Positions 1-5,955 are shown, counted from the stretch's first letter. The stretch is 6,966 nt of DNA from an uncultured bacterium (GCA_905216075.1 CAJMSO010000091.1:1-6966), one strand, 5' to 3'. Numbers and translations are program-made. Notes: generated from the letters alone by a model not told the origin.

Positions 1-486
1 GGCGGCGCCGTCTGCTCCTTTACGCCGACCGATTCGCTCCCCCAATGCCTGCGCTACGAGGTGAGCGATCGCTTGCGTTTTATTACCGTGATTCCGCCCT
101 ACGAGGTACATACGAGCGAGGCGCGCAAGGTCGTGCCGCAGGAGATTCCGCTCTCCACCGCCGTGTGGCAGATGGGCCGTATCGCCGGCATGACGCGCGG
201 CCTGGAGACCGGCGACCTTGACCTGATTGCCGCCGCCAACGACGACCGCATCCAGGAGCCCTATCGTCGCCGCCTGATTCCCGACTACAACGCCGTGCGC
301 GACACCTGCCTTAACGGCGGCGCTAAGACCATCTGGATTAGCGGCTCGGGCTCGACCCTTATGGCTGTGACCGACGATACCATCGTGGCAAAGTTCCTGC
401 AGGTCAAGCTGCGCGAGCAGTTCCCTAAGTGTGATACGCATATTCTAACGTGCGACACGGAAGGCGCTCAAATCGAGTACCTGTAG
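1..486 (+). CDS. thrB: Homoserine kinase, C-terminal part (5' truncated by window edge)
   Basis: ATP-dependent phosphorylation of homoserine to O-phosphohomoserine, the penultimate step of threonine synthesis in the cytoplasm; GHMP kinase superfamily. The reading frame is open from base 1, giving 161 visible residues, so the N-terminus and the ATP-binding loop lie outside the window. Visible family marks are an opening GGAV, the segment VIPPYEVHTSEARKVVP (about visible residues 30-46), STAVWQMGRIAGM (52-64), a D-rich stretch leading to EPYRRRLIP (86-94), and the glycine-rich C-terminal motif WISGSGSTLMAV (112-123). The GTG at 61 is an internal codon of the longer frame, not the start. The TAG stop (484-486) lies inside the outer arm of a long inverted repeat. 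The gene converges with the leftward HTH gene that ends at 775. Identification is firm at family level. Confidence 0.9.
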   Translation, partial: GGAVCSFTPTDSLPQCLRYEVSDRLRFITVIPPYEVHTSEARKVVPQEIPLSTAVWQMGRIAGMTRGLETGDLDLIAAANDDRIQEPYRRRLIPDYNAVRDTCLNGGAKTIWISGSGSTLMAVTDDTIVAKFLQVKLREQFPKCDTHILTCDTEGAQIEYL

Positions 487-666
487 ACATCGCCAATCGG
501 TCTGTCCGGGCCACCCAGGGGCATCCCCTTAAAAACGTCCTCGCACTTGAGGCCCGCTTATCCTGCTCCTTCGGAGCTGCGGATAAGCGGGCCTCGTGCT
601 GCGGAATATTTTTAAGGGGATGCCCCTGGGTGGCCCTATGGCAACGTGGCTAGCGATGTCTACAGG
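480..666. repeat. Nested near-palindromic intergenic repeat (MITE/REP-like), about 187 bp
   Basis: Three sets of inverted arms sit concentrically. The outer arms, 480-493 and 653-666, are a perfect 14 bp (CTGTAGACATCGC core). The middle arms, 508-535 and 609-636, are a perfect 28 bp and include CCCAGGGGCA and a run of five A/T. The inner arms, 549-563 and 581-595, are a perfect 15 bp, with a small GCTCC/GGAGC tip at 565-577. Short unpaired stretches of 14 and 16 bases separate the outer and middle arms. There is no coding capacity. The left outer arm includes the thrB stop codon. The structure fits a non-autonomous mobile repeat or a very long terminator hairpin between convergent genes; no direct target duplication was recognised at its edges. 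Confidence 0.75.
543..613. terminator. Probable bidirectional terminator between convergent thrB and HTH gene
   Basis: The inner stem GAGGCCCGCTTATCC/GGATAAGCGGGCCTC (549-563 with 581-595) is extended by GCAC/GTGC (543-546 with 596-599). On the plus strand a T5 run follows at 609-613. On the minus strand the A5 at 531-535 gives a matching T5 run. The T runs lie about 10 bases from the stem rather than directly at its foot, so termination efficiency is uncertain. The position between two convergent genes supports the role. Confidence 0.5.
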
Positions 667-774
667 GACCCACGCTTTGAAGGGGCGCTGGGCCGATAGT
701 TTGGCTTTTTATTGATAGGGGCTCTTGCTAGGCTGGAGCACTTCCTAGAGGCGGGCATCGGCTGCGTGCTTGGT

Positions 775-1473
775 TTACGCTGCGCTGGTTTCTTTGTATT
801 CGAAGACTGGTTCTAGGAGGTCTTCGATGTTGCAGTGGAGGGCTTTTGCTATAGCTCTTACGATTGTTACCGAGGCTTCGTTGATGTTTCGCTGGCGCTG
901 TTCGTACATTTGGATTGAGCGGAGTGATACGCCCGATTCGTATGCCAGGTCTTGTTGGGTTTTCTTAAGTCTCTTTCTTGCTAGTGCTAGCTTGGTTTGA
1001 CGAGATGTTTTCTTCGCCATATCGCAAACAAGACTCGCCACACGTTCCTCTGAGGCTTCATGCCAGGGGTAGTACAGGTTGCGCAGTGCGTCAAACGGAA
1101 CGACATGCAGCAGATCTTCGAAAGACTCTCCTAGGCGCCACTGCAGGTATGCCAGCATCCAGCCCGTCCAATATTCCGGCGTCTTCTCAAATCGATAGGT
1201 GCGGTCCGGTATAGGCCTGTTTTGATAGCCCGACCTTTCGGCGATAAGCGCGAACAGCTCAACGCCCGATTTTCCCGATACTACCCATGCGTTGCCGCGT
1301 TCGAACTCGCGAGCTACGCCGCTCAGGCAAAAGAGTTCAGCAACTTCCGATCCTTCTGCTCCATAATCGTTAACGGCATAGTCAAAGCAGTCACCGAGAT
1401 TGTTCATTGCATCCTCGAGGTAGTAGACGGGGTATGTCCTACTCGGCCCACGATCCGTTAACTCTTGGATCAT
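775..1473 (-). CDS. HTH (XRE-type) protein with uncharacterised N-terminal domain; probable antitoxin/autoregulator
   Basis: Predicted cytoplasmic DNA-binding protein of 232 residues. The C-terminal part (about 160-222) is a helix-turn-helix of the Cro/CI type: KLALARKRLKKTQQDLAYES, then GVSLRSIQMYEQRQRNIN, then a third helix ending in a C-IEDLLEP tail. The N-terminal 140 residues form a separate domain with YLEDAMNNLGDCFDYAVND (18-36), a conserved-looking SGVA-x-FE-x-G patch (51-60), and EYWTGWMLAYLQWRLGESF (100-118). I recall similar two-domain proteins beside DUF3990-type genes, but I know no DUF name or biochemical function for the N-domain. The ATG at 1473 is preceded by GGGAGG with a longish spacer of about 10 bases. 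The start lies inside the 3' end of the unshifted DUF3990 reading frame (35-bp overlap), which suggests translational coupling. It probably neutralises the upstream protein and represses the promoter at 2140-2186. DNA here is more A+T-rich than in neighbouring genes. Confidence 0.75.
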   Translation of the reverse strand: MIQELTDRGPSRTYPVYYLEDAMNNLGDCFDYAVNDYGAEGSEVAELFCLSGVAREFERGNAWVVSGKSGVELFALIAERSGYQNRPIPDRTYRFEKTPEYWTGWMLAYLQWRLGESFEDLLHVVPFDALRNLYYPWHEASEERVASLVCDMAKKTSRQTKLALARKRLKKTQQDLAYESGVSLRSIQMYEQRQRNINEASVTIVRAIAKALHCNIEDLLEPVFEYKETSAA

Positions 1474-1553
1474 TTAAATCAACCCTCCCTGACATCAAAT
1501 CCCTAATGTCGACACCCTCGGTGTCAAATCCGTTTACCGTATCCAGGTACTTT
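1439..1553 (-). pseudogene. Out-of-frame C-terminal tail of the DUF3990 gene
   Basis: This piece lies in the +1 frame relative to the 199-residue protein. Entering it at the AAA-G stretch (1550-1553 on the minus strand) gives about 37 residues, YLDTVNGFDTEGVDIRDLMS then GRVDLNDPRVNGSWAE, and a TAG at 1439-1441. Removing one A from the AAA run (TTT at 1551-1553 on the plus strand) would fuse it to the upstream frame and give a 227-residue protein, spanning 1439-2123. Acidic NDPR-type tails are, from memory, typical of this DUF3990 subfamily. The tail overlaps the start of the HTH gene by 35 bp. Confidence 0.6.
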
Positions 1554-2123
1554 ACGTCGAGCGTTCTGTTCTCGCTCAAATCGTTTGGGATAAAACTCAG
1601 CTCCCGAGGCCTGCTTCCAATCGCGAAATCTGATCGCCGAGAACGCGCGCTCACTCATAAGCGCATATTGAATGCCCAAATCCCCCAAAAACATAATGCG
1701 CTGCAATTGCCTGAGCGAAATCATGCCGTTAACGAACTGTCTTGCAAACGAAAAGTAGGAATCATCAGCGCGATAGCCTCGAATAACGTCATAGGGTGAA
1801 ATATCAATCAGGCAGTTGTCCAGCAAATACCGAAGTCCTTCGCGTGCCAGCGGCGTCGAGACATTAAACTCCCGGTTGTCGGCCAAAATCGCAAGCCAAT
1901 TGAGGATTGAAAACTCCCCAGACTCTAAATCCAAGACCGAAAGGCCATCTAACTCAAGCTCATATCGATTAGCAACGCCATCAGACTCGGTCCGGCATGC
2001 CCATTCCATTGCCATTTCCTCATGTGGCGTGCAATAAAACCCGCGCCCATAGTCATTGAATTGTCTGCATTTATCCAACGATGGATGCTCGACAACAACC
2101 TCCGACCCGTGCCAAAGCTCCAT
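1524..2123 (-). CDS. DUF3990-family protein (predicted ADP-ribosyltransferase-like toxin), C-terminus altered by probable frameshift
   Basis: Open frame of 199 residues, ATG at 2123, with a strong AGGAGG ribosome-binding site (2129-2134) five bases upstream. The N-terminus MELWHGSEVVVEHP with the HG pair at 5-6, then DYGRGFYCT (24-32) and EEMAMEWA (35-42), is the DUF3990 signature. Later come the ADDSYFSFARQFVNG segment (119-133) and GDLGIQYALMSERAF (147-161), as in one DUF3990 subfamily. I place the family among ADP-ribosyltransferase-like folds from memory; the target is unknown. After FYPKRFEREQNARRK the frame reads VPGYGKRI and stops. The +1 frame instead continues YLDTVNGFDTEGVDIRDLMS and onward to a stop at 1439, which resembles the usual family tail. 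The gene heads a two-gene unit with the HTH protein downstream. It is either a recently damaged toxin gene, a sequencing error, or a case of +1 frameshifting. Confidence 0.75.
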   Translation of the reverse strand: MELWHGSEVVVEHPSLDKCRQFNDYGRGFYCTPHEEMAMEWACRTESDGVANRYELELDGLSVLDLESGEFSILNWLAILADNREFNVSTPLAREGLRYLLDNCLIDISPYDVIRGYRADDSYFSFARQFVNGMISLRQLQRIMFLGDLGIQYALMSERAFSAIRFRDWKQASGAEFYPKRFEREQNARRKVPGYGKRI

Positions 2124-2134
2124 ATCGACCTCCT

Positions 2135-2186
2135 AAAAAATATCACCCCAGTGATAGTTTACCAATAACTATCACTGGGGTGATAT
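2135..2186 (-). promoter_or_regulatory. Double-palindrome operator that is also a terminator-like hairpin
   Basis: A perfect 20-bp inverted repeat (2140-2159 with 2167-2186, loop of seven) stands directly before the ribosome-binding site of the DUF3990 gene. Each arm is itself a 16-bp dyad: TATCAC-CCCA-GTGATA at 2141-2156 and TATCAC-TGGG-GTGATA at 2170-2185, with centres 29 bp apart. This is a typical layout for cooperative binding of a dimeric HTH repressor, presumably the downstream HTH protein. Read on the minus strand, the hairpin runs straight into six T residues (A6 at 2135-2140 on the plus strand), the form of a Rho-independent terminator. It would stop readthrough from ysxC. A weak promoter candidate, TTGGTA (2160-2165) with TATTTT (2137-2142) and a 17-base spacer, lies inside it, but its transcript would begin almost at the ribosome-binding site. 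Confidence 0.7.
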
Positions 2187-2217
2187 AGATGAGAGCTTTT
2201 GAGGGGCTGCAGCCTGA

Positions 2218-2808
2218 CTAGAGGCAGGCCTCGGCGATGCGGCGCTTGAGTTCGTCGATGCCGGTGCCAGTCTGAGAGCTTGTGATGATTACGTTCTCGG
2301 CCGGGACGTTGAGCTGCTTTTTGATGGCTGCTGCTTGGCGGGCCTGCTGGGTACGGCTGAGTTTGTCGGCCTTGGTGAGGCAGACGATAAAGTTGAACTC
2401 GTTGCCCTGCAGGTAGTCGATCATGTCGTGATCGAGCTTGCTGGGATCGTGGCGGATATCCACCAGAGAGACGACCAAGTTAAAGCTGCGCTCGGAGTCG
2501 AAGAAGTCACCAATGAGCTCGGCCCAACGATCGCGCTCGGCCTTGGAGCGACGCGCGAAACCGTAGCCCGGCAGGTCCACAAAGTGCACATCGTCGGCCT
2601 CGAAGAAATTGATATTGCTCGTCTTGCCCGGCGTACTCGAAACCTTCACCAGGTTCTTGCGGCCAAAGAGCTTGTTCATGATGGACGACTTGCCCACATT
2701 GGAGCGGCCCACAAAGCTCACCTCGGGGCAGGTGGACTCGGGAATCTGCGAAACCTTGCCATAGCTGGCAACAAACTTGGCAAGCTGGTAGTTAATGGAA
2801 TCGGCCAT
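2218..2808 (-). CDS. ysxC: Ribosome biogenesis GTP-binding protein YsxC/EngB
   Basis: Essential small GTPase that assists late assembly of the large (50S) ribosomal subunit. The product has 196 residues, the usual family length. All GTPase motifs are visible: G1 GRSNVGKS (34-41), the STPGKT switch I region (58-63), G3 DLPGYGFA (78-85), G4 TKAD (145-148) and G5 SSQTGTG (177-183). The start is ATG at 2808 (MADSINYQLAKFV), preceded by AAGGAG five bases upstream. A longer frame extends 43 residues upstream, but those residues overlap the nucleosidase gene, look unlike the family and lack support. The gene lies 38 bases downstream of the MTA/SAH nucleosidase and probably shares its transcript. The only downstream hairpin is the operator/terminator at 2135-2186. 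Confidence 0.95.
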   Translation of the reverse strand: MADSINYQLAKFVASYGKVSQIPESTCPEVSFVGRSNVGKSSIMNKLFGRKNLVKVSSTPGKTSNINFFEADDVHFVDLPGYGFARRSKAERDRWAELIGDFFDSERSFNLVVSLVDIRHDPSKLDHDMIDYLQGNEFNFIVCLTKADKLSRTQQARQAAAIKKQLNVPAENVIITSSQTGTGIDELKRRIAEACL

Positions 2809-2846
2809 GGACACTCCTTGGTCGTAGGTTCTTACAAAAGAGCGCG

Positions 2847-3587
2847 CTAATAGATAGCAGCGATACGGCGAACGATATCGAGCGTAATGCCACTCGCGGT
2901 ACGGGCATACTCGAACAGGTCGAACTCGCGGTCGCAAATCGCATCGTACGCCTCGTCACAATTATCGCTGATAGCGCGCAACACCAGGCAATCGACACCA
3001 TTTTTGGTTGCGACATGGGCAATTGCCGCGCCCTCCATGCCGACACAATCGGCATGTGTCGCCTCGATAGCGTCGTTGCGCATGGCGGCGCCCGTCACAA
3101 AGCGGTTACCCGTGGCAATCGTGCCGACCAGGAACTGCTTGGTGCCCTCGTTCGAAGCGACTGCATTTGTCGAAGCGTCAACAAACCCACGCTCAGTAAG
3201 CACGTCGACGGCAATATCGACCAGCGCGGGCGTCGAGCCAAACTCCTCGAGCCCCGGTGCGGACTCGGCAATAAGCGCGGTATCGGTATCCAGATAGCGC
3301 AGGCGTTTGCCAATGACCACGTCGTCGATATGGAGCTTGGGGTTCAAACCGCCCGCAATGCCCGAAAACACAACAGCCTGCGGAGCATACTTGCTAATGA
3401 GGTGCTGTGTTGCAGCGGCGGCGTTCACCGTGCCCATGCCCGCCGTTGTGGCGACAACTGTCAGGCCGTCGGGCTCACCGCTCACAACGGTCAAGCCTGC
3501 CTCCCGTGCCTCGCAAACGTCGCTCAGCTCTTCCTTAATCTGCATGATCTCTTTTTCGAGCGCACCGATAATCGCGATGGTAGCCAT
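2847..3587 (-). CDS. mtnN: 5'-methylthioadenosine/S-adenosylhomocysteine nucleosidase
   Basis: Cytoplasmic hydrolase that cleaves the N-glycosidic bond of methylthioadenosine and S-adenosylhomocysteine to free adenine and the thioribose product. It serves methionine salvage, detoxification of the SAM by-product and supply of the autoinducer-2 precursor. The 246-residue protein starts MATIAIIGALEKEI, where E13 matches the acid residue near E. coli Glu12. It has the FSGIAGGLNP nucleoside phosphorylase loop (74-83), VGMEGAAIAHV (182-192; Glu185 as the E. coli Glu174 equivalent) and LRAISDN (203-209; Asp208 as the general acid). The ATG at 3587 is preferred over an in-frame TTG four codons upstream; GGGGA precedes it. 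A 78-base gap separates it from the serine hydrolase upstream. That gap holds an extended -10-like TGGTACCAT (3626-3634, minus strand) without a good -35, so its own promoter is possible. Confidence 0.93.
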   Translation of the reverse strand: MATIAIIGALEKEIMQIKEELSDVCEAREAGLTVVSGEPDGLTVVATTAGMGTVNAAAATQHLISKYAPQAVVFSGIAGGLNPKLHIDDVVIGKRLRYLDTDTALIAESAPGLEEFGSTPALVDIAVDVLTERGFVDASTNAVASNEGTKQFLVGTIATGNRFVTGAAMRNDAIEATHADCVGMEGAAIAHVATKNGVDCLVLRAISDNCDEAYDAICDREFDLFEYARTASGITLDIVRRIAAIY

Positions 3588-3665
3588 ACCATTCCCCAAA
3601 CCTATACGAAATTCTCAACCAAGGTATGGTACCAGCATTTTGTTTGACCTCGCCAAACGAACACG

Positions 3666-4763
3666 CTAAGCCAGTGCAGCTCGCGTATCAAACAGAGCCT
3701 TTGCAATCGCAGCCGTAACCTCGCTCGAACGGTCACTCCATGGCATCGATGTCATGACGCTCATGACATAGGTACGGCCATCGATGTCGATGAGGCCTGC
3801 ATCGCATGTCGAATAGTAACCATCCTCGCTAATCCAGCCTGCCTTGTTGCGCACCAAAACCTGCTCGTCCGCAATGCCATCGCGAATAAACGAGCGCGAT
3901 GTTGATGCCAGAAGGCCCGACAACCACTGTGAAGTCTCGGTATCCATGCTCAGATACTCGCTCATCTCACGCCATAACCTCGCAGAAGTGCGCGGGCAGT
4001 AGGTCGGAAAATCACTCATCGGATCCAGTGCCGTTTCGTCATCAACACCCAGATTGGCAATCCAATCCTCATAGCCATCATGGTCAAACGTCGCGCGTAA
4101 CGCAATAAACGAATCGTTATCCGAATTAACGACCGCGGTCTCGATCAGGTCGCGCACCGCCTGCCAGCCCATACTGTAACCACCATACGTGGCTAAAGGC
4201 CAATCGAGCGACACCTGACCCGATTCGACCAACGTCTCGCAAATATAGAGCGCATACAGCGCCTTGTAACTGCTCGCTCCATACACCTCGACATCGGCGT
4301 TATACGTCACGCCTCTACCGCTCGATAGGTCGTAGAACACTACGCCCACTTCACCCAGCTCCTGCGCCCGGCTCAGGGCATCCTGGAGCGAAGCAAGGCT
4401 CTCATCCTCCAAGGTAGGAATCTTCTTATCCACCAACGAGAAGGTCTGAACGGTATCACTCGAAGGGATTTCGTTGAAGTCCACCTTCGAAAGTCTCGTC
4501 TTGAGATCTGCCGACGCTTTGGACTTTGAAACCTTTTCGTTTTGCAGCTGTACCGTTGACGCATCTGAGTGTGCCATTCGCTCCGATGCGTAGGTTTTGG
4601 CGGTAATTCCGAGGATAATAACCGCCGACGTTAGCATCCCAATGGCGGCAATCTTCCTCACGCGGATGCGAGTGTCGGCAAGGCCACGCGAAGACGTGTC
4701 CTTCGTCTTATATCTGCTGCCATGCTGCGGCACATACTCGTCCCGCGATGCGATGTTTCGCAC
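3666..4763 (-). CDS. Membrane-anchored class A beta-lactamase-like serine hydrolase
   Basis: A 365-residue protein with a short basic cytoplasmic N-terminus, one hydrophobic segment (about 38-56, KIAAIGMLTSAVIILGITA) acting as a signal anchor, a Ser/Lys-rich linker, and an extracellular serine hydrolase domain from about 120 onward. The penicillin-binding/class A motifs are present: SxxK as S164-S-Y-K167, SDN at 214-216, and a KAG triad at 307-309 (NKAGW) in place of KTG, followed by the family-typical region containing CDAGLIDIDG. It may be a cell-wall peptidase, esterase or beta-lactamase-like protein; sequence alone does not establish antibiotic hydrolysis. The start is GTG at 4763, supported by AGGAGA four to five bases upstream; no better in-frame ATG exists nearby. 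It is first in a run with the nucleosidase and ysxC. Confidence 0.85.
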   Translation of the reverse strand: MRNIASRDEYVPQHGSRYKTKDTSSRGLADTRIRVRKIAAIGMLTSAVIILGITAKTYASERMAHSDASTVQLQNEKVSKSKASADLKTRLSKVDFNEIPSSDTVQTFSLVDKKIPTLEDESLASLQDALSRAQELGEVGVVFYDLSSGRGVTYNADVEVYGASSYKALYALYICETLVESGQVSLDWPLATYGGYSMGWQAVRDLIETAVVNSDNDSFIALRATFDHDGYEDWIANLGVDDETALDPMSDFPTYCPRTSARLWREMSEYLSMDTETSQWLSGLLASTSRSFIRDGIADEQVLVRNKAGWISEDGYYSTCDAGLIDIDGRTYVMSVMTSMPWSDRSSEVTAAIAKALFDTRAALA

Positions 4764-4784
4764 GTGGTCTCCTGACTGTTACCG

Positions 4785-4792
4785 TTTATATA
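4785..4792 (-). promoter_or_regulatory. Possible -10 element for the serine hydrolase gene
   Basis: Minus-strand TATATAAA lies about 22 bases upstream of the GTG start and its AGGAGA site, the right place for a -10 box. No convincing -35 hexamer stands 16-18 bases further upstream, so this is only a weak candidate. Confidence 0.3.
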
Positions 4793-4960
4793 CGAGCAGC
4801 ATGATACCGAGCAGGCATTTCTTTCCAAAGATATTCAGTGGCGTTTAAGGTGTCTTTAAAGAAACCACAAGCGTATTTATCCAAATGGCACGATTCTGTT
4901 GCGCATCTCACCGCAACCTTGACCAGTCTTTTTGGGACGGGGCTCTTTAGCAATCAACTA

Positions 4961-5010
4961 GGTGCCCAGGGGCACTCATTTAAGTCTGTCCCCAATGAGT
5001 GCCCTTGGGG
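4961..5010. repeat. REP-like intergenic hairpin repeat
   Basis: Arms 4965-4980 and 4994-5009 pair over 16 bp with a single G-T wobble. The 13-base loop contains TAAGTCTGTCCCC. The repeat ends 15 bases past the pflA stop codon. No T run follows on the minus strand, so it is a poor intrinsic terminator. The GGGGACAGACTTAAATGAG sequence, read on the minus strand, has the look of dispersed intergenic repeats that I recall from Coriobacteria and other gut bacteria. It shares CCCAGGGGCA-N5-TTAA-N4-GTCC with the repeat at 514-540. The rest of the 262-base gap (4764-5025) shows nothing else I can name. Confidence 0.65.
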
Positions 5011-5025
5011 AGCGAAAATGGCACG

Positions 5026-5844
5026 CTAGCCGATGGCGTTTTTGAGTTCCGCGCGGCGCTTTTTCATGCCCGTCATGACGGCATTGCGCAGCTCGGGCAT
5101 GCGCGCGGTATCCATCTGGGGCACGCCCTCGAGCTTATAGGGAATGCCCAGTTGCTCGTACTTGACGACGCCCATCGTGTGATACGGCAGCATTTCCAAG
5201 CCCACCACGTTGTGCCATGGAGCGATGAGGCGACCGAGCTTCTCGCACTCCTCCACCGTGTCGGTAATGCCCGGCACCACCACGTGACGGATAACGACCT
5301 TGATCCTGCGACGCGCCAGCTCATCGCCAAACGCCAAGATACGTGCAGGATCGCAACCGGTCAGCTTTTTGTGCTCAACCGGATCGGCATGCTTAATGTC
5401 GAGCAGCACCATGTCAGTCTCGTTGAGAACGGCATCGAACTTCTCGGGATGGTTGGGGTCAAACGCATAGCCGCAGCTGTCAAGGCAGGTATGCACGCAG
5501 CCATCGGGGTTGTTGTGCATTGTGCGGAACAGGTCGGCCAAAAACTCGGGCTGCAGAAGCGGCTCGCCGCCCGAAACCGTAATTCCGCCGCTGCGGTAAA
5601 ACTCATGGTTACTCTGGAACTCGTCCATGAGGTGCTCGACGGTCACCATGGTGCCGCCGTTAACAGACCAAGTATCGGGATTGTGGCAATACGCGCAGCG
5701 CATGGGACAGCCTTGGACAAACACTACGAAGCGGATGCCGGGACCGTCAACCGTACCCATCGTCTCAATCGAATGTACACGGCCCAGGGCAAACGCGGAG
5801 TCCTCGGGACGAGCGTCCACACCCTCGAGCGTCATCTCAGCCAT
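5026..5844 (-). CDS. pflA: Pyruvate formate-lyase activating enzyme (radical SAM)
   Basis: Cytoplasmic radical-SAM enzyme that installs the glycyl radical on pyruvate formate-lyase for anaerobic conversion of pyruvate and CoA to acetyl-CoA and formate. The 272-residue protein has the N-terminal GRVHSIETMGTVDGPGIRFV segment (21-40), the cluster-binding CPMRCAYC motif (C46, C50, C53) and GGITVSGGEPLLQ (86-98) for SAM binding. It also has DIKHADPVEHKKLTG in the middle and the C-terminal LEMLPYHTMGVVKYEQLG, all characteristic of PflA rather than of the longer glycyl-radical activases with extra ferredoxin domains. The start is ATG at 5844, with AAGG about eight bases upstream; a second ATG three codons in is less likely. 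No pflB is in the window, and the gene directly upstream is a DegV gene with its own terminator, so pflA is transcribed alone here. Confidence 0.93.
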   Translation of the reverse strand: MAEMTLEGVDARPEDSAFALGRVHSIETMGTVDGPGIRFVVFVQGCPMRCAYCHNPDTWSVNGGTMVTVEHLMDEFQSNHEFYRSGGITVSGGEPLLQPEFLADLFRTMHNNPDGCVHTCLDSCGYAFDPNHPEKFDAVLNETDMVLLDIKHADPVEHKKLTGCDPARILAFGDELARRRIKVVIRHVVVPGITDTVEECEKLGRLIAPWHNVVGLEMLPYHTMGVVKYEQLGIPYKLEGVPQMDTARMPELRNAVMTGMKKRRAELKNAIG

Positions 5845-5893
5845 TCCCGCTACCTTGCCTCTCTTTGGTTTTAGTTACATAAATGCCAGAGCC

Positions 5894-5899
5894 ATTCTA
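5894..5899 (-). promoter_or_regulatory. Candidate -10 box for pflA
   Basis: Minus-strand TAGAAT, one mismatch from TATAAT, lies about 50 bases upstream of the pflA start. The hexamer 17 bases further upstream (TTTCGC) is a poor -35. A pflA promoter is expected in this gap because the preceding gene ends in a strong terminator. Confidence 0.35.
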
Positions 5900-5931
5900 G
5901 CCCATACGCATGATGGCGAAACGGTTTAGAG

Positions 5932-5955
5932 GTCAATTAGGTCGTCCTATTTGAC
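5932..5955. promoter_or_regulatory. Imperfect dyad upstream of pflA, candidate operator
   Basis: Arms GTCAATTAGG (5932-5941) and CCTATTTGAC (5946-5955) are reverse complements with one mismatch around a TCGT spacer. The site lies between the upstream terminator and the candidate -10 box, so it could bind a dimeric regulator of pflA. It does not match the FNR or Rex consensus closely. Confidence 0.35.

Noticed and set aside
480..666. CRISPR array or riboswitch
   Set aside because: The repeats are inverted and nested, not direct and regularly spaced, and the region lies downstream of both genes, so it cannot be a leader element.
1439..1654. Independent small protein of 71 residues between the two module genes
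   Set aside because: Its first half is an out-of-frame reading of the DUF3990 gene, and only its second half looks protein-like; a frameshifted tail explains it better. It also does not resemble DUF3791.
2335..2850. Plus-strand open frame opposite ysxC
   Set aside because: Antisense shadow of a conserved GTPase; no ribosome-binding site or domain.
2809..2937. Upstream extension of ysxC by 43 residues
   Set aside because: The residues are arginine-rich and unlike the family and overlap the nucleosidase gene, whereas the ATG at 2808 has a good AAGGAG site.
4921..5025. Intrinsic terminator for pflA
   Set aside because: The hairpin at 4965-5009 has no T run after it on the minus strand; it is better described as a REP-like repeat.
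4999..5874. Long plus-strand open frame of 291 codons opposite pflA
   Set aside because: It is antisense to a well-recognised gene, shows no family-like motifs, and long antisense frames are common in GC-rich codon-biased genes.
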